A model generated the notes under the pieces. That model saw only the letters and a list, made by a program, of their open reading frames with translations. It was not told the DNA's origin and ran no database searches. From Leptospira bandrabouensis (GTDB taxonomy: Bacteria > Spirochaetota > Leptospiria > Leptospirales > Leptospiraceae), in NCBI RefSeq assembly GCF_004770905.1, contig NZ_RQHT01000014.1, positions 124,001 through 188,000 on the forward strand: 64,000 bases of DNA, read 5' to 3'. Of this stretch, positions 7,512-16,821 are shown piece after piece (the first letter of the stretch is position 1; each line of letters opens with the position of its first letter). Both the position numbers and the translations under genes were made by a program.

Positions 7512-9173
7512 GTGTACCATTTACAATATTCCTTTGAGGACAAAATCTTCCATATCGTTAGAGAATCTTGGCATGATTTCCGTTTTCAATATGGAGTTGT
7601 CCAAAACCGTAATATTGAATTGTACGAGTGGGAACTTTCCGAAAAAGCAAAACAGATTTTACGTCAAAAATGGAACGAACTCTATTTGATCCAAGAAACT
7701 CATATTCAAAATCAGAAAAATTTGGAAGACGAATGGATCGCTTCAGAAAACAGAAAAAAAAAGAACCTAACATCAGTTCCTATTAGTGGGTTTGGGTATT
7801 TCACAAATATTTCGGATCCCGATTCCCCCATCCCTAAGTTGTTTTCCTTTTCTCAGAAAGAAAAAGATATTTTAAAAAAATCTATACTTTCTTTGGCAGA
7901 GCTTACAAATAAAAACCAACTAACGCCAAAAGACATTTCTTTACCAAATACAGATTCACCGTATCGTCTCATCCATTTAATTCAAACTAAAAGAAATCAA
8001 ATCATTAACACTGAGAAAAAAAGTTTTATCCGTAACTTTCTTTTAGATCCAGTTCTTATCTATGAGGATTCTTTTTTGTCATTGGATGGACCCGAATTTC
8101 ACTTAGGTGAAGAAGAAATAAAAATTTGGAAAAGTCACTTAGTCCGATTAGTGAAGGATTTACGATTTTGTTTAATTAACTCCGAATGTAACGATTGGGA
8201 AGAAATGACAATTCTCATACGAATCCTCTATATACAAAAATCCATAGAAAAAAAAACGATAGTCTTTCCTAAAAAACAGTTAAACGGATTTCAATACCTA
8301 CCCATCGTCCCATTACCAGATTCAGTACTTGCCACCAAACAAAAAGAATATGCGCAGTTATTTACTCTACAGAAAAAAAAGTTTGTCTCAGATTATGGTC
8401 CAACCCATTTTTTTAACTGGGAATCTTTTTTGGTTCGTTACCAAAGTTTTTTAGAATCGGGTGTGGCTCCAGATGGAATTGAATTCAATTTAGTTGGATA
8501 CAACCCTTATCAACAGAACCTAAAGGAATTCGATGACTCAGATGAATTCGAACCCATAACCAAACAAAACAATTTAATAACTTACACAGAAGGAATCCAA
8601 AATCTATATTCGTATCACCTAACTCACCAAAATTGTACAACGGAACTGTTTCGTTATTTGAACGAAATGTTTCCCGATGGGCAAATAGGAAATGAAACTT
8701 TTTGGGATCCTTTATCAAGTCGGGTGGTAAGTTTTAACTTTATTCCATCTGTAGCAGCCTGGAAATTAGAATCTAATTTAGGAACAAAACAAAGGAAAAG
8801 ATATTTATCTTACCGAAATCTGAAAAGAATGAAAATTGAAGGATTTACCGAAAAACATTTTAAAGAAAGATTTGTTCCCAGTTCTAAAATCTATAAAACA
8901 AATCCAATCGACCATCCGTTTTTATTTTTCACCGAAGAGGCTGTTTGGAACCGCCCAATCTTAGGTTTGGCAAATACAGTTTTTGGAATTGGATACACAA
9001 GTATAGGAGTATTCACCTCACCTTTTGATAAAGGATATCGGTTTTCTAAAGGAACAGAAACCGTATTTTATAGCCTTCCAGAACTTGTGTTTTTTAATAT
9101 CCGTAAAGGACATTTTCCATTCATCTCCGCTGAAGAAATCCCAAAAGAATATTACATTAAAGAATCCTTATGA
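7512..9173 (+). CDS. DUF4105-like protein, probable exported papain-fold (NlpC/LRAT-like) enzyme
   Basis: The first conventional start is GTG 7512 (553 residues), but the conserved fold clearly begins upstream, so this start is probably wrong. In the full frame there is GGHSALRFGDRVYH (upstream) and YHLTHQNCTTELFRYL (near residue 376 of the GTG form). A His followed much later by Asn-Cys-Thr-Thr is the pattern of DUF4105 proteins, which I take to be related to permuted papain-fold enzymes. The middle, about 300 residues, is a charged helical insertion that I do not recognise. The frame before the GTG begins with a hydrophobic signal-like segment, so export is likely. The stop overlaps the next gene (ATGA), indicating coupling. 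Confidence 0.65.
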   Translation: MYHLQYSFEDKIFHIVRESWHDFRFQYGVVQNRNIELYEWELSEKAKQILRQKWNELYLIQETHIQNQKNLEDEWIASENRKKKNLTSVPISGFGYFTNISDPDSPIPKLFSFSQKEKDILKKSILSLAELTNKNQLTPKDISLPNTDSPYRLIHLIQTKRNQIINTEKKSFIRNFLLDPVLIYEDSFLSLDGPEFHLGEEEIKIWKSHLVRLVKDLRFCLINSECNDWEEMTILIRILYIQKSIEKKTIVFPKKQLNGFQYLPIVPLPDSVLATKQKEYAQLFTLQKKKFVSDYGPTHFFNWESFLVRYQSFLESGVAPDGIEFNLVGYNPYQQNLKEFDDSDEFEPITKQNNLITYTEGIQNLYSYHLTHQNCTTELFRYLNEMFPDGQIGNETFWDPLSSRVVSFNFIPSVAAWKLESNLGTKQRKRYLSYRNLKRMKIEGFTEKHFKERFVPSSKIYKTNPIDHPFLFFTEEAVWNRPILGLANTVFGIGYTSIGVFTSPFDKGYRFSKGTETVFYSLPELVFFNIRKGHFPFISAEEIPKEYYIKESL

Positions 9174-10792
9174 AAACTGCTTTTTTTTACATCCCCTATC
9201 TTTTCGTTTTTTTGTCTCAATTTTTACAAACAAAACCTTGGTTTTTTCCAGGTGATCGAAATGTTTATATAACCACATCCATCTTGTTTCTTTTTTTACA
9301 ATTCATAATACTTTATTTAAAATCAAATAACAATCGTTTTGTTATAAATTGGAAATCCTACACTCCACCGAATTGGATCATTGCTATCCTTTTTTTTGTT
9401 GGTTTAATCATCTTTCCTGTTCGAAATATGGATTGGGGTGATGGCCTTCTTCTATTAGAAACCAATCTATTAGAAACAAAATTATTTGGATTTCAATTTA
9501 CCTTAGATGAAATTATTGAAACTGTACTTCATAGCCAAGTTTCCAACGTTCTTTCTAAACTTGGTTTCTCGGATGATCCGAGAATTTCTTATACCTTTTT
9601 ATCTCAAGTGGCAGGGATCGGAGTTATCTTTGGATTTTTATGGACTGCCAAAGAAAATTTAAAATCAAATTCGTTATCGATACTCATTTTACTTTCATCA
9701 GGTGGAATTTTACTTACCTTTGGTTATGCTGAAAATTATACTCTAGTGACAGCATCCCATTTGCTTTTATACATTTTTATTTCAGAATATGTAAAAAACC
9801 CAAAAGACAATAAATTATTGTTATATGGTGCTACCACTCTTGTCGCCATTTCCATGTTATTTCATTTGGTTTCAGGATATTTAGTTTTACTTCTAGCTTA
9901 CTTATGGTATGAACACTCTCCCAAAGAAAAAAAAATAAAACACTTATTACTTTGTGGTCTAATTGGTTTCAGCATTCTAATTCCTTGGTTTGTTTATTTT
10001 CTTTTCTTTCACGACCCGGCAATCGACAGAAATAGCACTCATTTAATCCATCCTCCTTTTTATCCCAAAAATAGATTGGTATCACTCAACCATATCAAAG
10101 AAATTTTATCGGTTTTGTATTGGAATGCTTCGGTTGCCACATTATTTTTACTGCATCAAATTATCTTTTACCAATCTGAATGGAAAAATTTTATCAAAAG
10201 ACCCGAATCAAAAGTCATTGCAGTTTCCATCTTTGCTTTTTTTCTTCACGGTTTTTTCCATAATCCACAACTTGGTTTTCCGGCTGACTGGGACCTCATG
10301 GGATTCTATTGGTTACCTATTGTATTTTTGGCCCACCAATTCTGGATCCAATCCAAGGAAAACAAAATAGAATGGGTTCCTCCTTTTTTATTTGGAACAA
10401 CGATTGTTATGATATCTGCGATCACATTAAATAGAACCAATCCAGACAAAGAAATTCTTTGGGATGTAACTAAAACAACAATTCAAAGTTATTTGGCTGA
10501 AAATAAAAAATACATAGATAGTTTACCTAAAGAAGATAAGAAGTTCTTTGCCAAAGGAGATTTTTTATTTTATAAAGGTGTAACAATTACAAAGAAGTTA
10601 TGTGATTTCCCAACCAAAAACGAAATCATCAGAAAAATGGAATCACATAGAAAAGATTGGAAACAAGGATTTGAGACTGGAAGTTTTTTATCGAAAGAAA
10701 AGCTCGGTCAATTTTTGACCGAAGCCACAAAAACAAACATTGAATATATTAAATCTCTAGAAGTAAATAAGATATGTCATCCGAAGATTTAG
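9170..10792 (+). CDS. Multi-pass membrane protein, GT-C glycosyltransferase-like
   Basis: 540 residues with about 10-11 hydrophobic segments, starting with a membrane helix at residues 5-22. After the third helix comes a loop with MDWGDGLLLLE, an acidic motif in the position where GT-C enzymes (Dol-P-Man or polyprenyl-phosphate-sugar dependent) carry their catalytic Asp. The C-terminal 100 residues are a soluble, Lys-rich tail. It starts inside the stop of the DUF4105-like gene (ATGA, 9170-9173), so the pair probably works together in the envelope. The glycosyltransferase call rests on topology and one loop motif. Its last 44 bases overlap the convergent gene. Confidence 0.55.
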   Translation: MKTAFFYIPYLFVFLSQFLQTKPWFFPGDRNVYITTSILFLFLQFIILYLKSNNNRFVINWKSYTPPNWIIAILFFVGLIIFPVRNMDWGDGLLLLETNLLETKLFGFQFTLDEIIETVLHSQVSNVLSKLGFSDDPRISYTFLSQVAGIGVIFGFLWTAKENLKSNSLSILILLSSGGILLTFGYAENYTLVTASHLLLYIFISEYVKNPKDNKLLLYGATTLVAISMLFHLVSGYLVLLLAYLWYEHSPKEKKIKHLLLCGLIGFSILIPWFVYFLFFHDPAIDRNSTHLIHPPFYPKNRLVSLNHIKEILSVLYWNASVATLFLLHQIIFYQSEWKNFIKRPESKVIAVSIFAFFLHGFFHNPQLGFPADWDLMGFYWLPIVFLAHQFWIQSKENKIEWVPPFLFGTTIVMISAITLNRTNPDKEILWDVTKTTIQSYLAENKKYIDSLPKEDKKFFAKGDFLFYKGVTITKKLCDFPTKNEIIRKMESHRKDWKQGFETGSFLSKEKLGQFLTEATKTNIEYIKSLEVNKICHPKI

Positions 10793-11861
10793 ATGATGTT
10801 TCTAAATATTGGATATAGTTTGTAATCTCAGTTTTCATACTATCAACGCGACTGGCACCTGCAGGTAGTTGGACGAGAGATTGGACCAAAGGATGGGTGC
10901 TGGAAGCAAGTAACCCATCAGAATATAAAAATAAAACATCTCCGTTCTCTACCTGAATTTCATTTTCTGCAAATTCCATATCTTTTAATATCCCTAAAAT
11001 TTGCCCTGATTGGTCGTGTAAAATTAACGGTGCACGAGATTCTTTTTGAAATACTAACGGGAAAGGAAAACCACCCCTGGCATAAATAATTTTTTTATTT
11101 TTATGGTCCACAATGATACTAATGGCTGTCATACTATGCGTTCCAATTTCATTACAAAGTTCTCGGTTTAAACGAGAAAGTAATTCAGAAGGAGCGATTG
11201 TTGTAGTTCGAACCAATTCCCTATGGATCGTTGTCATAAGAATGGCGATGAGTCCTGAAGTTACACCGTGACCTTCGATATCACCCATTAAAATCAAAGT
11301 CCTCTCCCCATCCAAAGGCAAAACTTGAAAAAAATCTCCTGAAACAAAGCTTACAGGTTTAATATCAGCAAATATTTTGTGATCTAAAAGTGGCAAGTTC
11401 ATTGTTTTGGTTTGAATTTTTGCTGCGAGTCTAAGATCACGTTTGATGGATTCATCCATCGATTCTTTTTCTTTTAGAAAATTGTAATATTCGAATGCAC
11501 GTGAAATGGCTGCCTCAATAGATTTAGTATGGAAAGGTTTTAAAATAAAATCTGAGGCTCTATGGTAAAGAGAAGAAACCACAGTTTGAATGTCATGCTC
11601 CCCTGTCATCATAAGGACTTGGGTTTTAGAATCATAGGCTTTGATTTTTTGTAAGAGATCCAAACCGGAAGATTGCGGCATATTGACATCTAAAAATACA
11701 ATTGGATTTCGTTCCCCTTCGAAGTATTCCAGACCTTGGAGTGGATTCGTAAAATACCGTACAAAATATCCCAACCCATTGATGATGAGTTCAAGGGTTT
11801 CACAAATTTCTGTATCATCATCTATGATTAGAATCTCAGGTTTAAAAGAATATTCGGACAT
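10749..11861 (-). CDS. Response regulator with PP2C/SpoIIE phosphatase output (RsbU-like)
   Basis: 370 residues. An N-terminal receiver domain (about 8-125) has the acidic pocket IDDD (about 13-16), the phospho-acceptor Asp58 in IVFLDVNMP, and Lys in FILKPF. A linker helix leads to a PP2C-type SpoIIE phosphatase domain (about 165-370) with VSGDFFQV, MGDIEGHGV and SDGLLAS metal-binding Asp motifs. Such proteins dephosphorylate anti-sigma-factor antagonists in partner-switching cascades, here in response to an unseen histidine kinase. No antagonist or anti-sigma gene is adjacent. Its 3' end overlaps the convergent membrane protein gene by 44 bases. Confidence 0.92.
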   Translation of the reverse strand: MSEYSFKPEILIIDDDTEICETLELIINGLGYFVRYFTNPLQGLEYFEGERNPIVFLDVNMPQSSGLDLLQKIKAYDSKTQVLMMTGEHDIQTVVSSLYHRASDFILKPFHTKSIEAAISRAFEYYNFLKEKESMDESIKRDLRLAAKIQTKTMNLPLLDHKIFADIKPVSFVSGDFFQVLPLDGERTLILMGDIEGHGVTSGLIAILMTTIHRELVRTTTIAPSELLSRLNRELCNEIGTHSMTAISIIVDHKNKKIIYARGGFPFPLVFQKESRAPLILHDQSGQILGILKDMEFAENEIQVENGDVLFLYSDGLLASSTHPLVQSLVQLPAGASRVDSMKTEITNYIQYLETSSKSSDDISYLLLEI

Positions 11862-11888
11862 CTACTAGATTATCGGCATGGTGAATGG

Positions 11889-12704
11889 TTATTTTGAGAC
11901 CAATGTGAATTTTAGTTTTTCTTTCACTTCCTCCACTTTTCTAAAATACGCCTCATGAAATACTTTTTTCTCCAAATAGATATCGGTGCAGGATATCATT
12001 TCTCCGTATTTCCATTCGTATGGTTCGCCACTTTCATAACGAACTCTGTTCTGATGGATTTGAGAAGATAAATTACGGAGGTTTGTACCTCGAAAATTTT
12101 TTACAAGAGCACGAAAGGTTCCTTCTTTTTCAGGATCAATGAATCGAAATTTTCGTGAGAACAAAACTGCATCGTGAAAATATTCGGGAACATTGAAAGC
12201 ACCTGATGTACCTAATTTTTTGGATAAATCACGAATAAAATCAGTAAATTCATTTAGAACATTTAAACCAGGATATTCTTGTCCGAAGTATAATTCTTTT
12301 TTAATATCACCTGGTTCAAAATTAATATTTTGAGTGAGTAACCAATCGATATAAATCATTGGGAACTGTTCATCATCACCTTTTAGTTGGAATTGCGAAA
12401 CTTTCAAACGAGTGTGAACTAAGATTTTTTTATTCTCTGATTTGATATAAATTCGATTATCGTAATCATTGAGAATTTCTAATTCAATGATAGAGTTATG
12501 GAAACCACGTTTTTCAACAGCTTTGATGAGTCCAGAATTTACTAACATCTGTTCTACTTCATAATGAGTGAACCGATTGAATAATTTTGGTTCCATATTT
12601 AATGAAGTATTTAGTTCTTTAGATACATCTACTAAAGACAAATCATCTAAATCTAACCAATCAGACTGGTTTTTCTTTTTGTCTGTAGATGAAAAAATTC
12701 CCAT
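11889..12704 (-). CDS. Conserved hypothetical protein
   Basis: 271 residues, soluble, without signal peptide or membrane segments. The N-terminus is Lys/Asp-rich and the rest is mixed alpha/beta (for example HNSIIELEILNDYDNRIYIKSENK). I do not recognise a family. Its ATG overlaps the stop of the histone-deacetylase-like gene by one base (TAATG), so the two are co-translated and may act in one process; the receiver-phosphatase gene follows 27 bases later on the same strand. Partnership with either is inference from position only. Confidence 0.8.
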   Translation of the reverse strand: MGIFSSTDKKKNQSDWLDLDDLSLVDVSKELNTSLNMEPKLFNRFTHYEVEQMLVNSGLIKAVEKRGFHNSIIELEILNDYDNRIYIKSENKKILVHTRLKVSQFQLKGDDEQFPMIYIDWLLTQNINFEPGDIKKELYFGQEYPGLNVLNEFTDFIRDLSKKLGTSGAFNVPEYFHDAVLFSRKFRFIDPEKEGTFRALVKNFRGTNLRNLSSQIHQNRVRYESGEPYEWKYGEMISCTDIYLEKKVFHEAYFRKVEEVKEKLKFTLVSK

Positions 12705-13603
12705 TATTTTTCACCAAATGCAGTGATAGTGTTAAAATGAATTTCCACTGTGTCACGAAAGTCACGTGCATAACCACCAGCGAGAGTGACAACACAAGGC
12801 ACATTTAAAGACTCAGCAAATTTACGAACTATCAAATCACGTTCCTTTAAACCTTTCATGGAAACTTTCAATTCTCCAAGAGAATCATCTTCATAAGGAT
12901 CAGCACCTGCAACATAATAAATTATATTGGAATCAAAATCTTTGCGAATTTGATTTAGTGCTGTTTCTAAGGTAGATAGATATTCATCATCTTTTGTGTT
13001 AGGTTCTAAGTTAATATCCAAGTTAGATACTTCTTTCTTTGGATAAAGATTTCCTTGGTGCATCGAAAATGTGAAAACTTTGTCATCATATTGAAAAATA
13101 TAGGAATTCCCGTTCCCTTGGTGCAAATCTAAGTCAATGATGAGAGCATTTAAATTAGGATTTGTTTCTTTTTGTTTCCGTATAGCAATCGCTACATCAT
13201 TTAGATAACAAAATCCTTCTGCTTTGTCTGGGAAACTATGGTGGTAACCACCGCCCATATTAAAGGCAAATTGAAATTTCTTTGAAAGCTCCGCCGCCAT
13301 CATCGTTCCACCAACACCATACATAAAACTTTCCACAATACTTCGATTAAGTGGAAGTTCTGAATACATGGTTCGGGATGTATGCTCAAAACTAAACAAA
13401 TCGTCTAAATATTCTTTGGTATGTACCAACTCCAAATCAGCTTCTTCTGCTTTTTTTGGTAACAAAATGTCCCAGGATGCGTAAACCGGATCTCTTTTGA
13501 CTCGGTTGTAAAGATGAGAATACTTATGAGCTGGAAATACATGACCCGGTAATTCGAGATTGTACGAAGAATGGTAGATAAGAGCGAGTGCATTGGATGC
13601 CAT
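12704..13603 (-). CDS. Histone-deacetylase-superfamily hydrolase
   Basis: 299 residues from ATG 13603 (MASNALALIYHSSY); an upstream in-frame TTG at 13639 is less likely because it adds an unconserved 12 residues. Signatures: NMGGGYHHSF with the catalytic His pair, GFCYLNDVAIA, and IDLDLHQGNG, where Asp and His bind zinc, plus a late AGADPYEDDSLG with the third ligand. Bacterial members deacetylate acetyl-lysine, acetylpolyamines or acetoin-related substrates in the cytoplasm. It is the first gene of a small leftward unit, coupled by TAATG to the next gene, and is divergent from pyruvate kinase. Confidence 0.9.
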   Translation of the reverse strand: MASNALALIYHSSYNLELPGHVFPAHKYSHLYNRVKRDPVYASWDILLPKKAEEADLELVHTKEYLDDLFSFEHTSRTMYSELPLNRSIVESFMYGVGGTMMAAELSKKFQFAFNMGGGYHHSFPDKAEGFCYLNDVAIAIRKQKETNPNLNALIIDLDLHQGNGNSYIFQYDDKVFTFSMHQGNLYPKKEVSNLDINLEPNTKDDEYLSTLETALNQIRKDFDSNIIYYVAGADPYEDDSLGELKVSMKGLKERDLIVRKFAESLNVPCVVTLAGGYARDFRDTVEIHFNTITAFGEK

Positions 13604-13694
13604 TAAATTGATATTTTTGTGAAAAAAGACACAAGTCAATTCAAACCGTACAATTTACTTGCAGGAAAAATCAAAAAAGACAAAAATAGAGACT

Positions 13695-15131
13695 ATGCCG
13701 GTAGACGAAAAAATCCCAAACAAACGCACTAAAATTATCTGTACCATTGGTCCTGCCTCCGCAAACCGAGAAACTATCTTAAGATTGATTTATTCAGGAA
13801 TGGATTTGGCAAGGATGAACTTCTCCCATTCCACTCATGATTACCACAAGGAAATATTTGAATTATTACGTGAATGTGAACAGGAATCCGGCAAATCCAT
13901 TGGCATTCTTGCCGATTTACAAGGCCCTAAAATAAGAACCGGTAAATTAGGAACTGGTCCCTTAGAACTCAAAACAGGTGACCAAATCGCCATTAATAAT
14001 AAATCAGATTTCCTTGGGACAAAAGAGGAAATCGGTTGTACCTATCAGTACATCCTAAACGACATTGATGTTGGACACAAAATCCTCATTGACGATGGAA
14101 AACTTTCTTTTGTTGTAAAATCTAAAACAAAAGAAAAAGCAATTTTGGAAACAATCATCGGAGGTACCTTAAAAGATAACAAAGGGATTAACCTTCCTGG
14201 TACACCTATATCGGCACCAGCCCTCTCAGAAAAAGACATCGAAGACTTACAATTTGCCTTGTCACTCGGAGTTGACTATATTGCGTTATCATTTGTTAGA
14301 CGAGCAAGCGATTTAGAGATGGCCCGTCAATTTATGAAAGATAGTTATGCAGGTCTTATTGCAAAAATTGAACGACCTGAAGCCATTCAAAATATCGAAG
14401 AGATTATAGATAATTGTGACGGAATCATGATTGCACGCGGTGATTTGGGAGTCGAGTTAGACACACAGTATGTTCCTATCATCCAAAAAGAAATGATAAC
14501 AAAACTTAACCAAAAGGGAAAACCAGTCATCACTGCCACACAAATGTTAGAGACAATGATAGATAACCCTCGTCCAACCAGAGCCGAGGCAAGTGATGTT
14601 GCCAATGCTGTGATGGATGGAACTGATGCAGTTATGTTATCAGGAGAAACTGCTTCTGGAAAATTTCCTATCGAAACCGTGAAAACCATGACAAGTATCA
14701 TCCAAGCGGCCGAAGAATCAGAAATTTATTTATCTCATTTAAGATACATGGATCGTTCAGAATTTGAAGTAGAACGAACGGCTCTCGGTAGTGCCGCGGA
14801 ATCTATTTCTAGATCCATCAATGCAAAGGCCATCATCAACTTTACAAGATCAGGATATTCGTCCCTTCTCTCTTCAGAGTTTCGTCCTCTGAAACCAATT
14901 TACTCTTTCACCCCGTTTCTTGGTACAGCAAGGAAAATGCAATTGTATTGGGGTGTTGATGCATACGTCATGCCAATGATGGATAAATTTCCAGATATGA
15001 TTGCCTTTATGAGTAAAACTCTAAAGTCAGAAGGGAAGTTAAAGTCGGGAGATACTGTGGTAATTCTATCGGGAGCACCTGGATCTGTAGCTCAGACTGT
15101 TGACTTTATACAAATCCATAAAATCAAGTAA
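13695..15131 (+). CDS. pyk: Pyruvate kinase
   Basis: 478 residues from ATG 13695 (MPVDEK); a TTG at 13659 would add 12 residues without conservation. Hallmarks: KIICTIGPAS, ARMNFSHS, LQGPKIR, the active-site IAKIERPEAI, GIMIARGDLG and the ATQMLETM segment near a MLSGETASG motif. It converts phosphoenolpyruvate and ADP to pyruvate and ATP, the last glycolytic step. Length and C-terminal domain are normal. The stop codon overlaps the convergent flavoprotein gene by 8 bases, and no terminator is visible between the two. Confidence 0.97.
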   Translation: MPVDEKIPNKRTKIICTIGPASANRETILRLIYSGMDLARMNFSHSTHDYHKEIFELLRECEQESGKSIGILADLQGPKIRTGKLGTGPLELKTGDQIAINNKSDFLGTKEEIGCTYQYILNDIDVGHKILIDDGKLSFVVKSKTKEKAILETIIGGTLKDNKGINLPGTPISAPALSEKDIEDLQFALSLGVDYIALSFVRRASDLEMARQFMKDSYAGLIAKIERPEAIQNIEEIIDNCDGIMIARGDLGVELDTQYVPIIQKEMITKLNQKGKPVITATQMLETMIDNPRPTRAEASDVANAVMDGTDAVMLSGETASGKFPIETVKTMTSIIQAAEESEIYLSHLRYMDRSEFEVERTALGSAAESISRSINAKAIINFTRSGYSSLLSSEFRPLKPIYSFTPFLGTARKMQLYWGVDAYVMPMMDKFPDMIAFMSKTLKSEGKLKSGDTVVILSGAPGSVAQTVDFIQIHKIK

Positions 15132-16386
15132 CCATTGTTTTACGAATACCTCGGGCTGCCAGTGTTGCGGTAGTCCAGGCGTTTTGGAAATTAAATCCCC
15201 CAGTAATTCCATCCACATCAATTACTTCGCCAGTAAAAAAAAGACCGGGAATTTGTTTACTTTCCATAGTTTGGAATTGGATGTCTTTTCTTGAAACTCC
15301 ACCAGCTGTTACAAATTCCTCTTTAAAGACTCCTTTAGCAACCATTCGTAGTTTGGTCTGCGTAAGTGTTAGGCTTAAATTCCTAATTTCAGATTTAGAA
15401 ATATCAGAATAACGTTTGTTTGGTTGGATTTTTGATTCCTTTAAAATCCAATCCCAGAACCTAACTGGAAGTTTCCACTCAGGATCTGGTATCAACTTGT
15501 CTCCTGGTGTTTTTTCTTTTTTGTTTAAATATATTTCTTCAATGGTTTGAGACTTTTCTCCACCGATCCAATTGACAGATAAATCCACTTTATAATCTGC
15601 TTCAAACAAAGTGCGGGCTTCCCAAGCGGAAAGCCTTAAGGCACAAGGACCACTGAGTCCCCAATGTGTGATTAACATTGGTCCTTTCTGAGGTTTGCCT
15701 TTTGGTAAAATTTTAATTTCAGAGTTGGGAATGACAAGGCCAGTCAATTCCATAAGATCTGTATTTTCAAGAGTTAACGTAAAAAGGGAAGGAACAGGAG
15801 TTATAATTGTATGACCTAACTTTTCTAGTATACTCCAAACTTTTCGGTTGGAACCTGTTGCAACCACTACAATATCAAAGTTTTCCTCAATTCCACCTTC
15901 CCATAAAACTCTGAATCCGGTTTTTTGGTTTGAATCCTGGTTAGGTGTATGATTTGCATAAATACCAACTAATCCTTGTTCGAAATGAATCGGAATTTTT
16001 TTCAATTTTAATTCCTCCAAAAAACATTGGATTATGGTTTCAGAACTGTCAGTTGTTGGAAATATCCTTCCATCTGCTTCCGCTTTTAGTGCCACTCCTC
16101 TTTTTTTAAACCAATTGATAGTGTCATTGGGACCAAAACTTTCGAAAGCCCATCGTAGTTCTTTGTTTCCCCTTGGATACCGCAAAGAAAGGAGTTCTGG
16201 ATCAAAAAGATTATGAGTGACATTGCACCTTCCTCCACCAGATATCTTTAGTTTAGCAAGAGGTTCTTTTGATTTTTCGAAAATTTTGATATCGCATAAC
16301 CCTCGTAATTCTTCGTAAATTTGTAGGGCGGCAAAACAGCCGGAAGCACCGGCTCCAATGATGGCAATTTTTGGATTCTTTTGCAA
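15124..16386 (-). CDS. HI0933/YhiN-family FAD-dependent oxidoreductase
   Basis: 420 residues. An N-terminal dinucleotide-binding motif IAIIGAGASGCFAA (about 8-21) is followed by GGGRCNVTH (about 51-59), the family signature, and a C-terminal TGEVIDVDGITGGFNFQNAW that closes around FAD. The family (HI0933, including BaiN) contains flavoproteins of mostly unknown substrate; some reduce C-C double bonds in sterols or bile acids. Only four bases separate it from the upstream glyoxalase-type gene, so the two are probably in one unit. Confidence 0.9.
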   Translation of the reverse strand: MQKNPKIAIIGAGASGCFAALQIYEELRGLCDIKIFEKSKEPLAKLKISGGGRCNVTHNLFDPELLSLRYPRGNKELRWAFESFGPNDTINWFKKRGVALKAEADGRIFPTTDSSETIIQCFLEELKLKKIPIHFEQGLVGIYANHTPNQDSNQKTGFRVLWEGGIEENFDIVVVATGSNRKVWSILEKLGHTIITPVPSLFTLTLENTDLMELTGLVIPNSEIKILPKGKPQKGPMLITHWGLSGPCALRLSAWEARTLFEADYKVDLSVNWIGGEKSQTIEEIYLNKKEKTPGDKLIPDPEWKLPVRFWDWILKESKIQPNKRYSDISKSEIRNLSLTLTQTKLRMVAKGVFKEEFVTAGGVSRKDIQFQTMESKQIPGLFFTGEVIDVDGITGGFNFQNAWTTATLAARGIRKTMVT

Positions 16387-16389
16387 TTC

Positions 16390-16812
16390 CTACCACTCAC
16401 CTGTATTAGGCATTGAAACCCAAGGTTCCAAAGGCGGGAGAGCTTTTCCTTTTTGAAGAAGTTCTATAGAAATTTGGTCTGGTGACCTAACGAAAGCCAT
16501 ACGACCATCCCTGGGAGGACGATTGATGGTAACACCCATCTTTTGAATTCGTTCACAAGTTTCGTAAATATTATCTACTTCATAAGCCAAGTGACCAAAA
16601 TTTCTACCAGAGGAATAAGGATCTGTTTGTCCCCAGTTATAAGTAAGTTCTACCTCTGGTGCACCCTCTTCACCTGTAGACAAAAATACGAGTGTGAATT
16701 TTCCTTCTGGATGTTCATTCCTTCTCGTCACTTTCAGCCCAAGGATCTCAACAAAAAAATAGAGGGCTCTATCCAAATCCAAAACCCGAATCATCGTATG
16801 TAAATATTTCAT
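16390..16812 (-). CDS. Glyoxalase/lactoylglutathione lyase-family protein
   Basis: 140 residues, one vicinal-oxygen-chelate unit. It begins [18 protein letters not shown] with the first metal His (His5), has VELTYNWG with the conserved Glu and a [14 protein letters not shown] with the second His, and ends [11 protein letters not shown] with a Glu. All four ligand positions of glyoxalase I appear present, so it probably converts the methylglyoxal hemithioacetal to a lactoyl thioester; which thiol is used in this organism is not shown. It is followed by the flavoprotein gene on the same strand. Confidence 0.88.
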   Translation of the reverse strand: MKYLHTMIRVLDLDRALYFFVEILGLKVTRRNEHPEGKFTLVFLSTGEEGAPEVELTYNWGQTDPYSSGRNFGHLAYEVDNIYETCERIQKMGVTINRPPRDGRMAFVRSPDQISIELLQKGKALPPLEPWVSMPNTGEW

Positions 16813-16821
16813 CTTTTTTTA

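Noticed and set aside
7477..7689. 70-codon frame starting GTG 7477
   Set aside because: Overlaps the well-supported frame of the DUF4105-like protein and shows no conserved features.
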